DNA from: Candidatus Omnitrophica bacterium UBA6210
GTDB taxonomy: Bacteria > Omnitrophota > Gorgyraeia > Velamenicoccales > Velamenicoccaceae
Assembly: GCA_002421805.1 (NCBI GenBank)
Contig: DISM01000004.1
Span: 310,001-374,000, forward strand
Length of the DNA stretch: 64,000 nt
Direction: 5' to 3'
Shown here: positions 42,325 to 51,328 of the stretch, in pieces
Numbering within the stretch: position 1 is the stretch's first letter
Layout of the letters: the number at the start of each line of letters is the position of its first letter
Notes under the pieces: model-generated
Databases searched by the model: none
Told to the model about the DNA's origin: nothing
The model's input: the letters and a program-made list of their open reading frames with translations, nothing else
Program-made: the position numbers and the translations under genes

Positions 42325-44928
42325 TTATCGTCTCGGGCCTTTTGGGGGTTTGCCCGGCGCCTCAGGCGCAGCGACATGGTCAGCCGGCCAGACGATCTCA
42401 TACACGTAGATCGCGCTGCCTTTTTCGTCGACGGATTTATCGAACAGTTTCAGGAAATCCAGGCCTTCGGCCCCAAAGAAATACATACGGATGAGCATGC
42501 TTTTGGCCAACGCCGTATCGCACAAGAGGCTCTTGTATTCCCCTTTTTCCTTGAAAACGACCGCGCTGTAAGCAAGGTCGGGCTTCTCCTGACGGACTTC
42601 CTTGAACTCGCCTTTATCCATATAAAAAATGCTCTGGGGGATGCCGCGCCCTGAAGGGTCCCTGTCCTGCACAAAGGCATGCCAGTTCTCCGTGTTGACG
42701 TTCAGGCCGTTATCGAAATACAGCATGGGGCCATCCTGACGGGCCACGCCGATCGGCGAGTAATAATCCAGAAAATGCGAGAACCATGTCCGCGAGGCCT
42801 TCTTGTCGATAAAGAAAATTTCCGAGTAGCGGGACTGCGCCTCCTGCGGCGTCAGGCGATAATGCTTCTGGGCATAAGCCAGAAATTCATCTTTGGACTG
42901 ATACTGGTGCTTGAACCAGAGGTCCACCCTGGGAAAATCCCAGTTGCCGATATAAGAGATCGGCGATACCTTGGCGGGCATATCGTAGGAGACGACAAAA
43001 TAGACCGGAGGCAGACTTTTGGGAAAAAGAAGCTCCTGGATCCTGCGGGCCCGGGCCGGCGGCAAAACCTCCTCCAGATACTTCTGGGCCTGCGGCGGAG
43101 CAACGGCCAGGCAACGCCGCACAAGGGAAATAGCGGCGGGCAGGTCCATCCGGTCTGCCTGCTTCAGTTCGTCGACGGCCTTGTTGTCGGCGGCATTGAT
43201 CATGCGCAGGATGCCTGTGAATTCCCGCGGATTGTCCGTCAACAGGGCCGAAGCCATCCAGTAGGCATAGGGGGTATTCTGGGTCATGCCGTCGAAAAGG
43301 ACGCGTCTGCCCGCCACGCCCGTAAACCAATGCCCGTAATCCCACCAGGAATCGATGACGGCATCCGGGGGCGTCTCTTTGTTGATCTTCGTCAAGACGC
43401 CGTGCCACTGGTCGTCCATCGAGAAAGGAGGCGCCGAAAGCCTGACGTAAAGATCGGCGATGTTGACAACAGGATAGAGCGAGATGAGGGCCACCAGGAC
43501 GCCGCGCGCCAGGACCGCCTGCGCCGCCGTCAGATATTTTGAGAACACGCCGGCCATATATTCATAACATTTGGCCACAGCCAGGCCAAAGGCCAGGCCG
43601 ACGGGAACAACCAGAAGGAGCGTGAACCGGAAGGCCTCCATCGCCGTATAAAACGTCGCGACGATCCAGAAGACCAGGCAGAGAAGACCAAATCCGTAAC
43701 GAGGGCTGCGCAGCGCGTGCTCGAAGAGAGAGACGTAAAGAAGAACGATGAGCCCGCCGAAAAATACGAGCTGCCCGCCGACTCCGCGGATGACATCCAT
43801 GGCGCCCGCCCGCCCGAGTTCCGCGACAGTCAAAAAGACATTCGGCCACATGGCGTTCTCCGTCACCTTCAAGATGGATGTCAGGCGAAGAGGCTCGATC
43901 AGGCAATCCGCCCACGAGACAAAACCGCTGAAGAAAACGACCAAGATGGACCCGAAGGCGAAAAAAAGTGCCAGGCAAGCGCCGTAATGCCCCAGGATCT
44001 CCGGCGGCAAGGCCTCCTCCTTCTGGCTCTGTTTGAGATTGATAAGGAAAAGGACCCCGGAAAGAAGCATGATATCGAAAACGAACCACCACCCTTTCCA
44101 TGTGGACGCGTAACAGGCGGTGAAAAGACCGGCCAGGGCGCACAAGAAGACGCGGCGTCCCGCCGTGCGCCTGCCGGCGCCGGCGTAGAGAAAAATACCG
44201 AAGATCAGAAGCGGAAAAAGAACATTGTAAATATCCGTATCAAACCATTCGGAGGCGACGCGCACGACCAGAAACGGCGACACGTTGACCGCGAAGGACG
44301 CGATAAAGGCGCCCAGGTCGTTGGCGCCCAGCTTGCGCGCGACAAAGAAGGCAAAGACGCCGATGATGCAGGAAAGAACGAGCGGCACGTAGAAAAGCGT
44401 GCGCTCAAGAGGAACATGAGGATCGAACAAAGACCAGACTTTATAAAACGCAAGGCCCAGCCAGATATGGACGTTCTTCGTCATTGCCGGATCGATGGGC
44501 TGCCTGACCAGGTCGTCATACGGCTCGCCGTTGACCTCGCGGTCGCCGATCTGGCCCCGTCTCATGAGATTCTTCAACAGCCGTTCCCAGTAATAAGAAT
44601 CGATCCCGCAAAGATAGGGATTGCCGTTCTCGTCCCGGTAGCGCCCTTTCATCTCCTGGGCCCGCTCGGCGGCCCTCTGGCGCAACGGCGCGCGGTCTGT
44701 CTTTAATCTTTCCACGAGGACCTTGCGGGCCATCACATCCCGCGTCATGACGTCCGCCTGAGGATAAAGATCAGCAAGATTGCGGGTCACCGCCTGTGCC
44801 TCTTCGCTTTCGACCTCCTGGACCGCTTTCTTGTCGAAGAAAGGCAATAGCGACGGATAGATCCTTAAATAAAGACCTGCAGCAACGGATGCCAGGATCA
44901 ACAACCAGGGCATGATTTTTTTATCCAT
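42325..44928 (-). CDS. STT3/AglB/PglB-type oligosaccharyltransferase
   Basis: 867 residues with AGGAGG before ATG 44926-44928. N-terminal half has about 11-13 membrane helices; the C-terminal part from about 495 is extracytoplasmic. Diagnostic motifs occur in order: first acidic motif GIDSYYWERL (Asp110), second EWFDTDIYN (Asp230/Asp232), the TIXE-like TVAE (367-370) and WWDYGHW (528-534), the signature of STT3 catalytic subunits. These enzymes transfer lipid-linked glycan to Asn in N-X-S/T sites. The product should therefore glycosylate secreted proteins. It sits between queA and tgt, with no glycan-synthesis genes adjacent. Weak alternative: another GT-C glycosyltransferase, but WWDYG argues against it. 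Confidence 0.88.
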   Translation of the reverse strand: MDKKIMPWLLILASVAAGLYLRIYPSLLPFFDKKAVQEVESEEAQAVTRNLADLYPQADVMTRDVMARKVLVERLKTDRAPLRQRAAERAQEMKGRYRDENGNPYLCGIDSYYWERLLKNLMRRGQIGDREVNGEPYDDLVRQPIDPAMTKNVHIWLGLAFYKVWSLFDPHVPLERTLFYVPLVLSCIIGVFAFFVARKLGANDLGAFIASFAVNVSPFLVVRVASEWFDTDIYNVLFPLLIFGIFLYAGAGRRTAGRRVFLCALAGLFTACYASTWKGWWFVFDIMLLSGVLFLINLKQSQKEEALPPEILGHYGACLALFFAFGSILVVFFSGFVSWADCLIEPLRLTSILKVTENAMWPNVFLTVAELGRAGAMDVIRGVGGQLVFFGGLIVLLYVSLFEHALRSPRYGFGLLCLVFWIVATFYTAMEAFRFTLLLVVPVGLAFGLAVAKCYEYMAGVFSKYLTAAQAVLARGVLVALISLYPVVNIADLYVRLSAPPFSMDDQWHGVLTKINKETPPDAVIDSWWDYGHWFTGVAGRRVLFDGMTQNTPYAYWMASALLTDNPREFTGILRMINAADNKAVDELKQADRMDLPAAISLVRRCLAVAPPQAQKYLEEVLPPARARRIQELLFPKSLPPVYFVVSYDMPAKVSPISYIGNWDFPRVDLWFKHQYQSKDEFLAYAQKHYRLTPQEAQSRYSEIFFIDKKASRTWFSHFLDYYSPIGVARQDGPMLYFDNGLNVNTENWHAFVQDRDPSGRGIPQSIFYMDKGEFKEVRQEKPDLAYSAVVFKEKGEYKSLLCDTALAKSMLIRMYFFGAEGLDFLKLFDKSVDEKGSAIYVYEIVWPADHVAAPEAPGKPPKGPRR

Positions 44929-44969
44929 AAGCCTCCTCGTAAGACGCCAACAGCGGAAAAATGACGGGT

Positions 44970-44987
44970 GAAACCCTAAACTCTAAA
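44970..44987. repeat. 18-base repeat shared with 34958-34975 (inverted)
   Basis: GAAACCCTAAACTCTAAA is the exact complement of 34958-34975. It lies in the 161-bp gap 44929-45089, whose remainder has short CTCTTTGA/GACTCTTTGATG-like iterations and no gene. Confidence 0.6.
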
Positions 44988-45089
44988 AGCGTCCATGCGT
45001 CAAAACATCAAAGAAAAATCACTCTACGTACTTTCTTCTCTCTTTCGCTCTTTGACACACCGACTCTTTGATGCTCTGACTCTCTAAAT

Positions 45090-46124
45090 CTAAATGATCA
45101 GCATGGCGTCGCCATAACTGTAAAACCTGTATGAATTCTCGATCGCGTGACGATAGGCCTCCAGGACGGCCTTCTGTCCGCCGAACGCCGCGACCAGCAT
45201 CAATAGCGATGTGCGCGGCAAGTGAAAATTCGTGATCAGCCCGTCGACCACACGAAAGGCGTAGGGTGGATAGATGAACAGACGGCTCGAACGCCGGATA
45301 TCAACGGCCCTGACCCCTTGAAGGATCTCTGCGGCCGCGTCTTCCAGGGCGCGCACCACCGTCGTTCCCACAGCGATCACGCGTCCGCGTCGAGTTTCCT
45401 TGACGCGCCGGATCGCCTTCACGGTTGCCGCCGAAATGCAAAAATTCTCCTCATGGATCCGGTGGCGGCGGATATCGTCGGAGCGCACAGGAGAAAAGGT
45501 ACCGTAACCGACGTGCAGGGTCAAAAAAGCCGTCCCGACGCCCCTGGCCTTCAATGTCCTCAAAACCTCGCGGGTAAAATGCAACCCTGCGGTCGGCGCG
45601 GCCACCGCGCCCGGATGGCGCGCGAAGATCGTCTGGTAACGCGTTCTGTCTTCCTTGCGGGGCGGCCGCCGCACATAAGGCGGCAAAGGCAGGATGCCCA
45701 CCCTTTTCATGACATATTCCGCAGACCTGCCGCCGAAATCCACGATCCTGTTTTTCGGGTCCAGAAGACGACAGATCAGGCCTTTATCTAAAAATATCTT
45801 CTCCCCTTCCTTCAGGCGGCCCAGAGGTTTGATCAACGCTTGATATGAAAATTTCCCGCAAGACGCGGGACCCAAGAGAAGGACTTCAACAGAACCGCCG
45901 CTGGCCCGCCGCCCCAGGAGCCGCGCCGGGATCACCCGCGTATCGTTAAAAACCAGAAGGTCTCCGTCCGCCAGGTCTTCGGCCAACTGAAAAAACTGCT
46001 TATCCCGGAGCCGGCCGGCCGCACGTTCCATCACCAAAAGGCGCGATGCATCCCGCTGCGCGGCCGGTGTCTGGGCGATCCGCTCGCACGGCAGTTCATA
46101 ATCATAATCCGAAAGATGATGCAT
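45090..46124 (-). CDS. queA: S-adenosylmethionine:tRNA ribosyltransferase-isomerase
   Basis: 344 residues from ATG 46122-46124 preceded by GGGG; the TTG at 46148 is less likely. Adds the epoxycyclopentane ring of queuosine to preQ1-tRNA using SAM. Motifs: DYDYELPCERIAQTPA, LVFNDTRVIPARLLG, APTAGLHFTREVL, HVGYGTFSPVR and NFHLPRTSLLMLVAAFGG. Complete. Confidence 0.97.
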   Translation of the reverse strand: MHHLSDYDYELPCERIAQTPAAQRDASRLLVMERAAGRLRDKQFFQLAEDLADGDLLVFNDTRVIPARLLGRRASGGSVEVLLLGPASCGKFSYQALIKPLGRLKEGEKIFLDKGLICRLLDPKNRIVDFGGRSAEYVMKRVGILPLPPYVRRPPRKEDRTRYQTIFARHPGAVAAPTAGLHFTREVLRTLKARGVGTAFLTLHVGYGTFSPVRSDDIRRHRIHEENFCISAATVKAIRRVKETRRGRVIAVGTTVVRALEDAAAEILQGVRAVDIRRSSRLFIYPPYAFRVVDGLITNFHLPRTSLLMLVAAFGGQKAVLEAYRHAIENSYRFYSYGDAMLII

Positions 46125-46166
46125 GATCCCCGAAAAAATCTCCGGCAAAACCCAGACGCCCTGTCC

Positions 46167-47315
46167 CTAGTATACCTTGGCAACGCGGGAGCCGGGATAA
46201 TAAAATGCCAGTATCTCCTTATAGTCGTAACCTCTGCGCGACATGCCGAAAGCGCCCCACTGGCAGAGCCCGACGCCATGCCCCCACCCCTTGCCGCTGA
46301 AAACCACTTTCGAATCTTCGACCGCAAGGGTGAAGTTGGTTGAACGCACGACGTCCGGCCCCATCATCTGCCGAAAATCCTTGGCGGAAATGACGGCCGA
46401 TCCCCCCTGACCGTCTTCGAGACGCAGGGAACGGATCCGCCCTGAAGCATTGCGTTCCTCGACAAAAATATTCTTCAACTCTCCCTGGAGCGTGTAAAAC
46501 GGCCCCAGCTTCTTGCGGATAGCCTTAAAATCCATAGACGCACTCCAGTAATAATGCGGAGACGCCGTGCAAAAAGAACAAAGGCGGCCGCCAGCCAAAG
46601 GTTCTATGTTGACCTTCCATAATTCGGCGGCATTTTCCGTCGAACCGCCGCAGGTCGCATGAAAATATGCCGGGAAGAGCTTGCCGCGGTAAAGCAACAC
46701 CTCGCCGAACGTAAAATTGACCGCCCGGTTCGTCTTGTTCTTTTCCGAGGAGAACCCGCCGTAAACCTGCGAAGAGGTATCCGCCACAAGGTCATAAGGC
46801 CTGTGGCTGCAGATCTCCTTCTGATACAAGGCATACGTCCTGGCGGCGATGGCCTGCGCCTTGATAGCGTCGATCGGCCACTTGGGCGAGATCTCATGGA
46901 CCAGGACACCCTTGAGATACGACTCGACATCCAGCACATTGATGGCCGACAGCGTACCCTCCGCGGAACGGGCCAGGACGATATCGCCGCGATAAGGCCT
47001 GCGATTGACGAAGATGGCCGCTTTCCTGCGCGCGCTGATCCTTAAAGAAGAGGCTTCATACACCGTCTGGTAGATCTTGATGCCCTTCTCTGTCGCGACG
47101 ACTTTTGCCGAGGCCAGGCGGCCGCCGTGATATATCTTTTTCCCGCCGGGCACGGTGGAGATGTCGAACGCCCCCTCAACGGCAAGGGTCAGCTCTTTGG
47201 TGTCGCGCACGACGGCCACGCGCACCGTCGGAGGCTGGGACGAACCCCATACCGTCCCGCAGAAACTGACCGCGGCGCACACACCTATAAGATATATCCG
47301 GAATCTTCTCTTCAT
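46167..47315 (-). CDS. SpoIID/LytB domain protein, likely lytic amidase-activating or glycan-processing enzyme
   Basis: 382 residues from ATG 47313-47315, overlapping the upstream stop in ATGA. Signal peptide MKRRFRIYLIGVCAAVSFCG. SpoIID signature residues: HEISPKWPIDAIKAQAIAAR (catalytic Glu), FHATCGGSTENAAELW and GKGWGHGVGLCQWGAFGMS. SpoIID cleaves denuded peptidoglycan in spore formers; many non-sporulating bacteria carry relatives in wall remodelling. Located in the periplasm. Confidence 0.92.
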   Translation of the reverse strand: MKRRFRIYLIGVCAAVSFCGTVWGSSQPPTVRVAVVRDTKELTLAVEGAFDISTVPGGKKIYHGGRLASAKVVATEKGIKIYQTVYEASSLRISARRKAAIFVNRRPYRGDIVLARSAEGTLSAINVLDVESYLKGVLVHEISPKWPIDAIKAQAIAARTYALYQKEICSHRPYDLVADTSSQVYGGFSSEKNKTNRAVNFTFGEVLLYRGKLFPAYFHATCGGSTENAAELWKVNIEPLAGGRLCSFCTASPHYYWSASMDFKAIRKKLGPFYTLQGELKNIFVEERNASGRIRSLRLEDGQGGSAVISAKDFRQMMGPDVVRSTNFTLAVEDSKVVFSGKGWGHGVGLCQWGAFGMSRRGYDYKEILAFYYPGSRVAKVY

Positions 47316-47515
47316 CGTTTTGACAAAAACCAAAAAACCGCAGACGCCGCCAGGCTTAAAAGCAAAGATGTCATGACCGGAACATACAACGTAAAATTTT
47401 TCTTATGGACCACAATATCCCCGGGCAGGCGGCCGAAAGGAAGCGTCTTGAGGACACCCCAGAACAACCCTGCCAGGACCAAAACGATACCTGCCATGAT
47501 CAATGCCCGCGACAT
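47312..47515 (-). CDS. DUF2905-type small membrane protein
   Basis: 67 residues from ATG 47513-47515, overlapping the pyk end by 16 bp. Two membrane helices (LIMAGIVLVLAGLFWGVL and MTSLLLSLAASAVFWFL) flank a conserved LPGDIVVHKKNFTLYVPV segment, typical of the DUF2905 family. Function unknown. Its stop overlaps the SpoIID-like start by 4 bp, suggesting a membrane or wall role. Confidence 0.85.
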   Translation of the reverse strand: MSRALIMAGIVLVLAGLFWGVLKTLPFGRLPGDIVVHKKNFTLYVPVMTSLLLSLAASAVFWFLSKR

Positions 47516-48537
47516 CGACGCCACTCCTCTGTAACGCGGATGATCTTGTTCATCAGGACCACCGCCTCCACCGGATACTTCCCCGCCGCCGTCTCAGCCG
47601 AAAGCATGACGTAATCGGAACCGTCCAGGACCGCATTCGCCACGTCCGAAACTTCGGCCCTGGTCGGGATACGCTCGACGGTCATGTGCTCGAGCATTTG
47701 CGTCGCCGTGATGACGGGCTTTCTTCGGGCATTACACTTACGGATGATCTCTTTCTGCACAACAGGGACGTCCTCTATGGGAATCGAGACACCCATATCG
47801 CCCCTGGCAACCATCACGGCGTCGGAAACACCGATAATGCTGTCGATATTGCGGATGCCGTCGGCGTTTTCGATCTTGGCGACGAGCCGCGCCCTCCCCT
47901 TATGCCGGACCAGGACACGCCTCACAACCCGCATATCCGAAGCCGTGCGCACAAAAGACTGGGCCACAAAATCCAGGCCGTGGGCGGCGGCAAAAGCGAT
48001 GTCCTCCTTGTCCTTGGAAGAAAGCCCGCCGAAATGAAGACGCGCCTGCGGGATATTCATGCCCTTGAATTCCTTGAGCGTACCGTCGAACAAAACGCGT
48101 GTCTTGAGGGCCCGCCGGGAAACGGAAAGAACGTCCAGGGCGATCAACCCGTCGTCGATAAAAATCCTGTGCCCCTTATGGATGTCTCTGATCGGCCCTT
48201 CATAATCAAAGGCCACCCTGCTGCCCTCTCCCACAAACCCCGCGTCCCCAACGAGCCACAAAACTTGCCCTTTGCGCAAAGCCAAAGACTTGTGGTCACG
48301 CAACCGGCCAATACGGATCCTGTGCCCCTCCAAGTCACCTAAGATGCGGATATGGCGGCCATACCGCCGGTTCAGGTGCCGCACGATCCGGATGGTTTCC
48401 AGGCACTCTGCGCGTGTCGCGTGGGAAAAATTCAGCCGCACAACATCCAATCCCGCGCGCATCATCCGGCGCAAGACGGTCAATGAGCGGCTCGCCGGCC
48501 CTATCGTCGCTATGATCTTTGTCTTGACCATTGTCAT
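47500..48537 (-). CDS. pyk: Pyruvate kinase lacking the C-terminal domain
   Basis: 345 residues against about 470. Makes pyruvate and ATP from PEP. Conserved: KTKIIATIGPASRS, VVRLNFSHA, KIENADGIRNIDSII (catalytic Lys), VARGDMGVSIP and GSDYVMLSAETAAGKYP. The barrel and B domain are complete. The frame ends right after the last barrel helix, so the allosteric C-terminal domain is absent, and DUF2905 starts within it. ATG 48537 or 48531 may be the start. Probably unregulated by sugar phosphates. Confidence 0.92.
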   Translation of the reverse strand: MTMVKTKIIATIGPASRSLTVLRRMMRAGLDVVRLNFSHATRAECLETIRIVRHLNRRYGRHIRILGDLEGHRIRIGRLRDHKSLALRKGQVLWLVGDAGFVGEGSRVAFDYEGPIRDIHKGHRIFIDDGLIALDVLSVSRRALKTRVLFDGTLKEFKGMNIPQARLHFGGLSSKDKEDIAFAAAHGLDFVAQSFVRTASDMRVVRRVLVRHKGRARLVAKIENADGIRNIDSIIGVSDAVMVARGDMGVSIPIEDVPVVQKEIIRKCNARRKPVITATQMLEHMTVERIPTRAEVSDVANAVLDGSDYVMLSAETAAGKYPVEAVVLMNKIIRVTEEWRRCRGH

Positions 48538-48549
48538 ATCAACTCTCGA

Positions 48550-48990
48550 TCAAAACCACACCGTAATAATATCCTGACCTTCATCGCGAAGAACGCCGTA
48601 ACCGCCCTCCTGAAGGACCTTGTTGGCAGTTTCAAAGACCTCTTGCCGGCGTTCCGCGTTCACGGGAAGATACACCCTCAACCCCGCCGGTTCCTCTCCT
48701 GATAAGACCACACCTACGAAGATCGCGCCGGCCGCGTAAAGCTTTTTGACATATGCAGGCGCGTTTTGCGGCCCCAGACATCGGCCTGAGGCGCGGAAAC
48801 ACGTCTCATCTTCCTGGTGACGGAGCCACAGCCTGGCCTCTGGTTCGGACGGCCGGGACACTGCCTCTTCCTCGGATCCCGCCGGAAATACCGAACACCA
48901 CAAAACGCAGCAGACGGCAAGGCAAACGCACAGGAATTTATGGCTTCGGACGCGCGTCCAATGATCTCTTTTTATTTCTCTGTTCGACAC
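48550..48990 (-). CDS. Small secreted protein of unknown function
   Basis: 146 residues from GTG 48988-48990, preceded by GAGAAAGAAA; the open frame reaches 49104 but upstream residues lie in queH. A hydrophobic Cys-rich signal segment (KFLCVCLAVCCVLWCSVFPAG) is followed by a small alpha/beta domain (YVKKLYAAGAIFVGVVLSG, YLPVNAERRQEVFETANKVL, DEGQDIITVWF). I have no family name. It overlaps queH by 53 bp, which weakens the call slightly. Confidence 0.55.
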   Translation of the reverse strand: MSNREIKRDHWTRVRSHKFLCVCLAVCCVLWCSVFPAGSEEEAVSRPSEPEARLWLRHQEDETCFRASGRCLGPQNAPAYVKKLYAAGAIFVGVVLSGEEPAGLRVYLPVNAERRQEVFETANKVLQEGGYGVLRDEGQDIITVWF

Positions 48991-49510
48991 TTTCTTTCTC
49001 TGAATAAATACAGCCGCAATAATTCTGGTGATACAACTCCCACTCGCGGGAAAGCTTGTGGGACTGCGCAAAGCCTTTCCGGAAATCCCTGACGATGAAT
49101 TCAAGGCCGCGGCCCTGGGCGATCTCTCTGCCTAAGCGTGCGATCTCATCGATATCCTGATAGGGGCTGCTCAAGAGTGTCGTGGTGAAGGCCCCGATGC
49201 CGTGGTCGCAGGCGGCCTTGGCGGTCTCCTCCAGGCGGATACGCCAGCAAAGGCTGTGCTGGCGTGCGCGGTCCTCCACGCAGGAAACAAACTTCAGGAA
49301 ACGTTCGAAATCATAACGGTGATAGATCGTATTCAGGTTCAGCCGTTCGCTGGCTGCCAGAACAGCGTCATAGCGTTTGATGTATTCGGAATAGGGATGG
49401 ATGTTGGGATTGTAGAAAAACCCCTCGACCTCAAAGCCTTCCTCGCGCAGGAGGCTCGCCGGGTAGATTGCGCAGGGTCCGCAACAGATATGCAACAAGA
49501 CCTTCATCAT
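48938..49510 (-). CDS. queH: Epoxyqueuosine reductase QueH
   Basis: 190 residues from ATG 49508-49510, overlapping the ruvB stop (TGATG). Metal-dependent reductase, unrelated to QueG, that makes queuosine from epoxyqueuosine. Conserved cysteines: LHICCGPCAIYP near the N-terminus and HQNYCGCIYSEKES near the C-terminus, binding Fe-S. FYNPNIHPYSEYIKR is also a family block. Goes with queA and tgt in this window. Confidence 0.93.
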   Translation of the reverse strand: MMKVLLHICCGPCAIYPASLLREEGFEVEGFFYNPNIHPYSEYIKRYDAVLAASERLNLNTIYHRYDFERFLKFVSCVEDRARQHSLCWRIRLEETAKAACDHGIGAFTTTLLSSPYQDIDEIARLGREIAQGRGLEFIVRDFRKGFAQSHKLSREWELYHQNYCGCIYSEKESVEQRNKKRSLDARPKP

Positions 49511-50541
49511 CAAAAAAGGTTGCGGGCAAGATCGGTCGCCTCCCGGCCGCGGGATGTGCGTTTCAAAAAACCGGCCTTCAAGAGATACGGCTCGATCGTA
49601 TCGATGATGGTGTCCGGCTCTTCGTTGAGGGTCGCGGCCAAAGTCTCGATGCCGACAGGCCCGCCGCGATAGGTCGACAGGATCGTGCGCAGGACACGCC
49701 GGTCGGCTTCATCGAGACCGTGCTCATCGATCCCCAGCCCTTTGAGGGCCTCATCAGCCACGGAACGCACGACGCCGGAGGCGCCATGGACCTGGGCATA
49801 ATCCCTGACTCGCCGCAACAGCCTGTTGGCGATACGGGGCGTGCCGCGGGCGCGGCGTGCGATCTCCGTCGCCCCGTCGTCATCGACCGTGATCCCGAGC
49901 AAAGACGCAGAGCGTTTGATGATCCTGGCCAGGTCTTCGTTCTTATAAAAATCAAAATGATGCAGGATCCCGAACCGCGACCGCAGGGGGGCGCCGATGA
50001 GCCCGCTGCGGGTCGTGGCCCCCACCAGTGTGAAACGCTTGAGATTGAACTTGATCGTCCTGGCATACGGTCCTTTATCAATGACGAAGTCGATCTGGAA
50101 ATTCTCCATGGCGGGATACAAAAACTCCTCGACGACCTTCGAAAGCCTGTGGATCTCGTCAATGAAGAGCACGTCCCCGGCCTCCAGGTTCGTCAGGATG
50201 CCGATCAGGTCGCCGGCGCGCTCGATCGCAGGCCCTGAGGTCGCCGTGATCTTCGTGCCCATCTCGTGGGCGATGATCGACGCCAAGCACGTCTTGCCCA
50301 GGCCCGGCGGGCCGCAAAGGAGCACGTGTTCCAAGGGCTCGTTGCGCTGCCGGGCCGCAGTGATGGACAGCTTCAAATTATCGACGACCTCTTTCTGGCC
50401 GATGAATTCTTCCAGGGTCGCCGGGCGCAGGGAAATGTTTAAAACGACGTCTTCGTCCGTCTCATTGCGCGACGTGACGTCGGCGGCTTTGGCCGCGCCC
50501 TTGGCAATGATCTCATCGAAAGAAAAGGCTTTTTCGTCCAT
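49510..50541 (-). CDS. ruvB: Holliday junction branch migration helicase subunit RuvB
   Basis: 343 residues. AAA+ motor. LRPATLEEFIGQKEVVDNL, Walker A LLCGPPGLGKTCLA, Walker B VLFIDEIHRLSK and the sensor TLVGATTRSGLI are intact. C-terminal winged-helix domain (RVLRTILSTYRGGPVGIETLA in parts). ruvA and ruvC are not in the window. Confidence 0.98.
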   Translation of the reverse strand: MDEKAFSFDEIIAKGAAKAADVTSRNETDEDVVLNISLRPATLEEFIGQKEVVDNLKLSITAARQRNEPLEHVLLCGPPGLGKTCLASIIAHEMGTKITATSGPAIERAGDLIGILTNLEAGDVLFIDEIHRLSKVVEEFLYPAMENFQIDFVIDKGPYARTIKFNLKRFTLVGATTRSGLIGAPLRSRFGILHHFDFYKNEDLARIIKRSASLLGITVDDDGATEIARRARGTPRIANRLLRRVRDYAQVHGASGVVRSVADEALKGLGIDEHGLDEADRRVLRTILSTYRGGPVGIETLAATLNEEPDTIIDTIEPYLLKAGFLKRTSRGREATDLARNLF

Positions 50542-50560
50542 GGTTTAAACGAAGGGTGGA

Positions 50561-51328
50561 TTAAATTGTTTCAGGCGCCGCCTGGGCCTCGGGTAAGACC
50601 TGCGGCTCGATATTGGCTTTATTACGAAAAACTTCGATCTCGCCGAAAACGTTCTTCTGCACGACGATGATCTCCTTGAGGCGGATAAGCTCCAGGACCG
50701 CCAGGAACGTCGCGATCGCCTCCAGCCTGCTTTTGGCGCGCTCAAAAAGCCGCGTCAGCTTGATATGCGGCGTCTGGGCGATCATGTGCAGAAGGTCGTG
50801 GACCTTGCCTTCGACGGTAAACTCATCCTTGATGACTTCGTAAAAAAGTTCTTTGGGGACGTCTTTGAGGGCCTTGGAAAAAGCATTGATCAGATCAAAA
50901 AGGCTGGCCTCGAAATAAGACTCACCGCTCTCCTTGTCCTCGAGGACCGGCTGGCGCTTGAAGATGTCCTGGCGCGCGCGTTCTTTGGTCCTCAGCGCGT
51001 CGGCCGCCTCCTTGAACTGCTGGTATTCCAGGAGGCGTTTGACGAGTTCCGCCCGCGGGTCGCGCTCGTCCTCGGGGATATCCTCCTGAAGGTTGGTCTC
51101 CTGCGGCAGGAGCATCTTGGACTTGATGTGCATAAGGGTTGCGGCCATAACGATGAATTCGCCGGCCACATTAAGGTCGAGCATGCGCATTAGCTCGAGG
51201 TACTGCATGTACTGTTCGAGGATGGTCGTGATAGGGATATCGTAGACGTTGATCTCGTCCTTCTTGATGAGATAAAGGAGCAGGTCCAGCGGGCCTTCGA
51301 AGATCTCAAGTTTTATTTTGTAGGACAT
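50561..51328 (-). CDS. scpA: Segregation and condensation protein A
   Basis: 255 residues. Kleisin of the SMC-ScpAB complex that compacts chromosomes. N-terminus KLEIFEGPLDLLLYLIKKDE and INVYDIPITTILEQYMQYL is diagnostic; VAGEFIVMAATLMHIKSKML follows; C-terminal winged helix (FLAVLELIRLKEIIVVQKN) is present. ScpB is not adjacent. It overlaps trpS by 16 bp. Confidence 0.95.
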   Translation of the reverse strand: MSYKIKLEIFEGPLDLLLYLIKKDEINVYDIPITTILEQYMQYLELMRMLDLNVAGEFIVMAATLMHIKSKMLLPQETNLQEDIPEDERDPRAELVKRLLEYQQFKEAADALRTKERARQDIFKRQPVLEDKESGESYFEASLFDLINAFSKALKDVPKELFYEVIKDEFTVEGKVHDLLHMIAQTPHIKLTRLFERAKSRLEAIATFLAVLELIRLKEIIVVQKNVFGEIEVFRNKANIEPQVLPEAQAAPETI

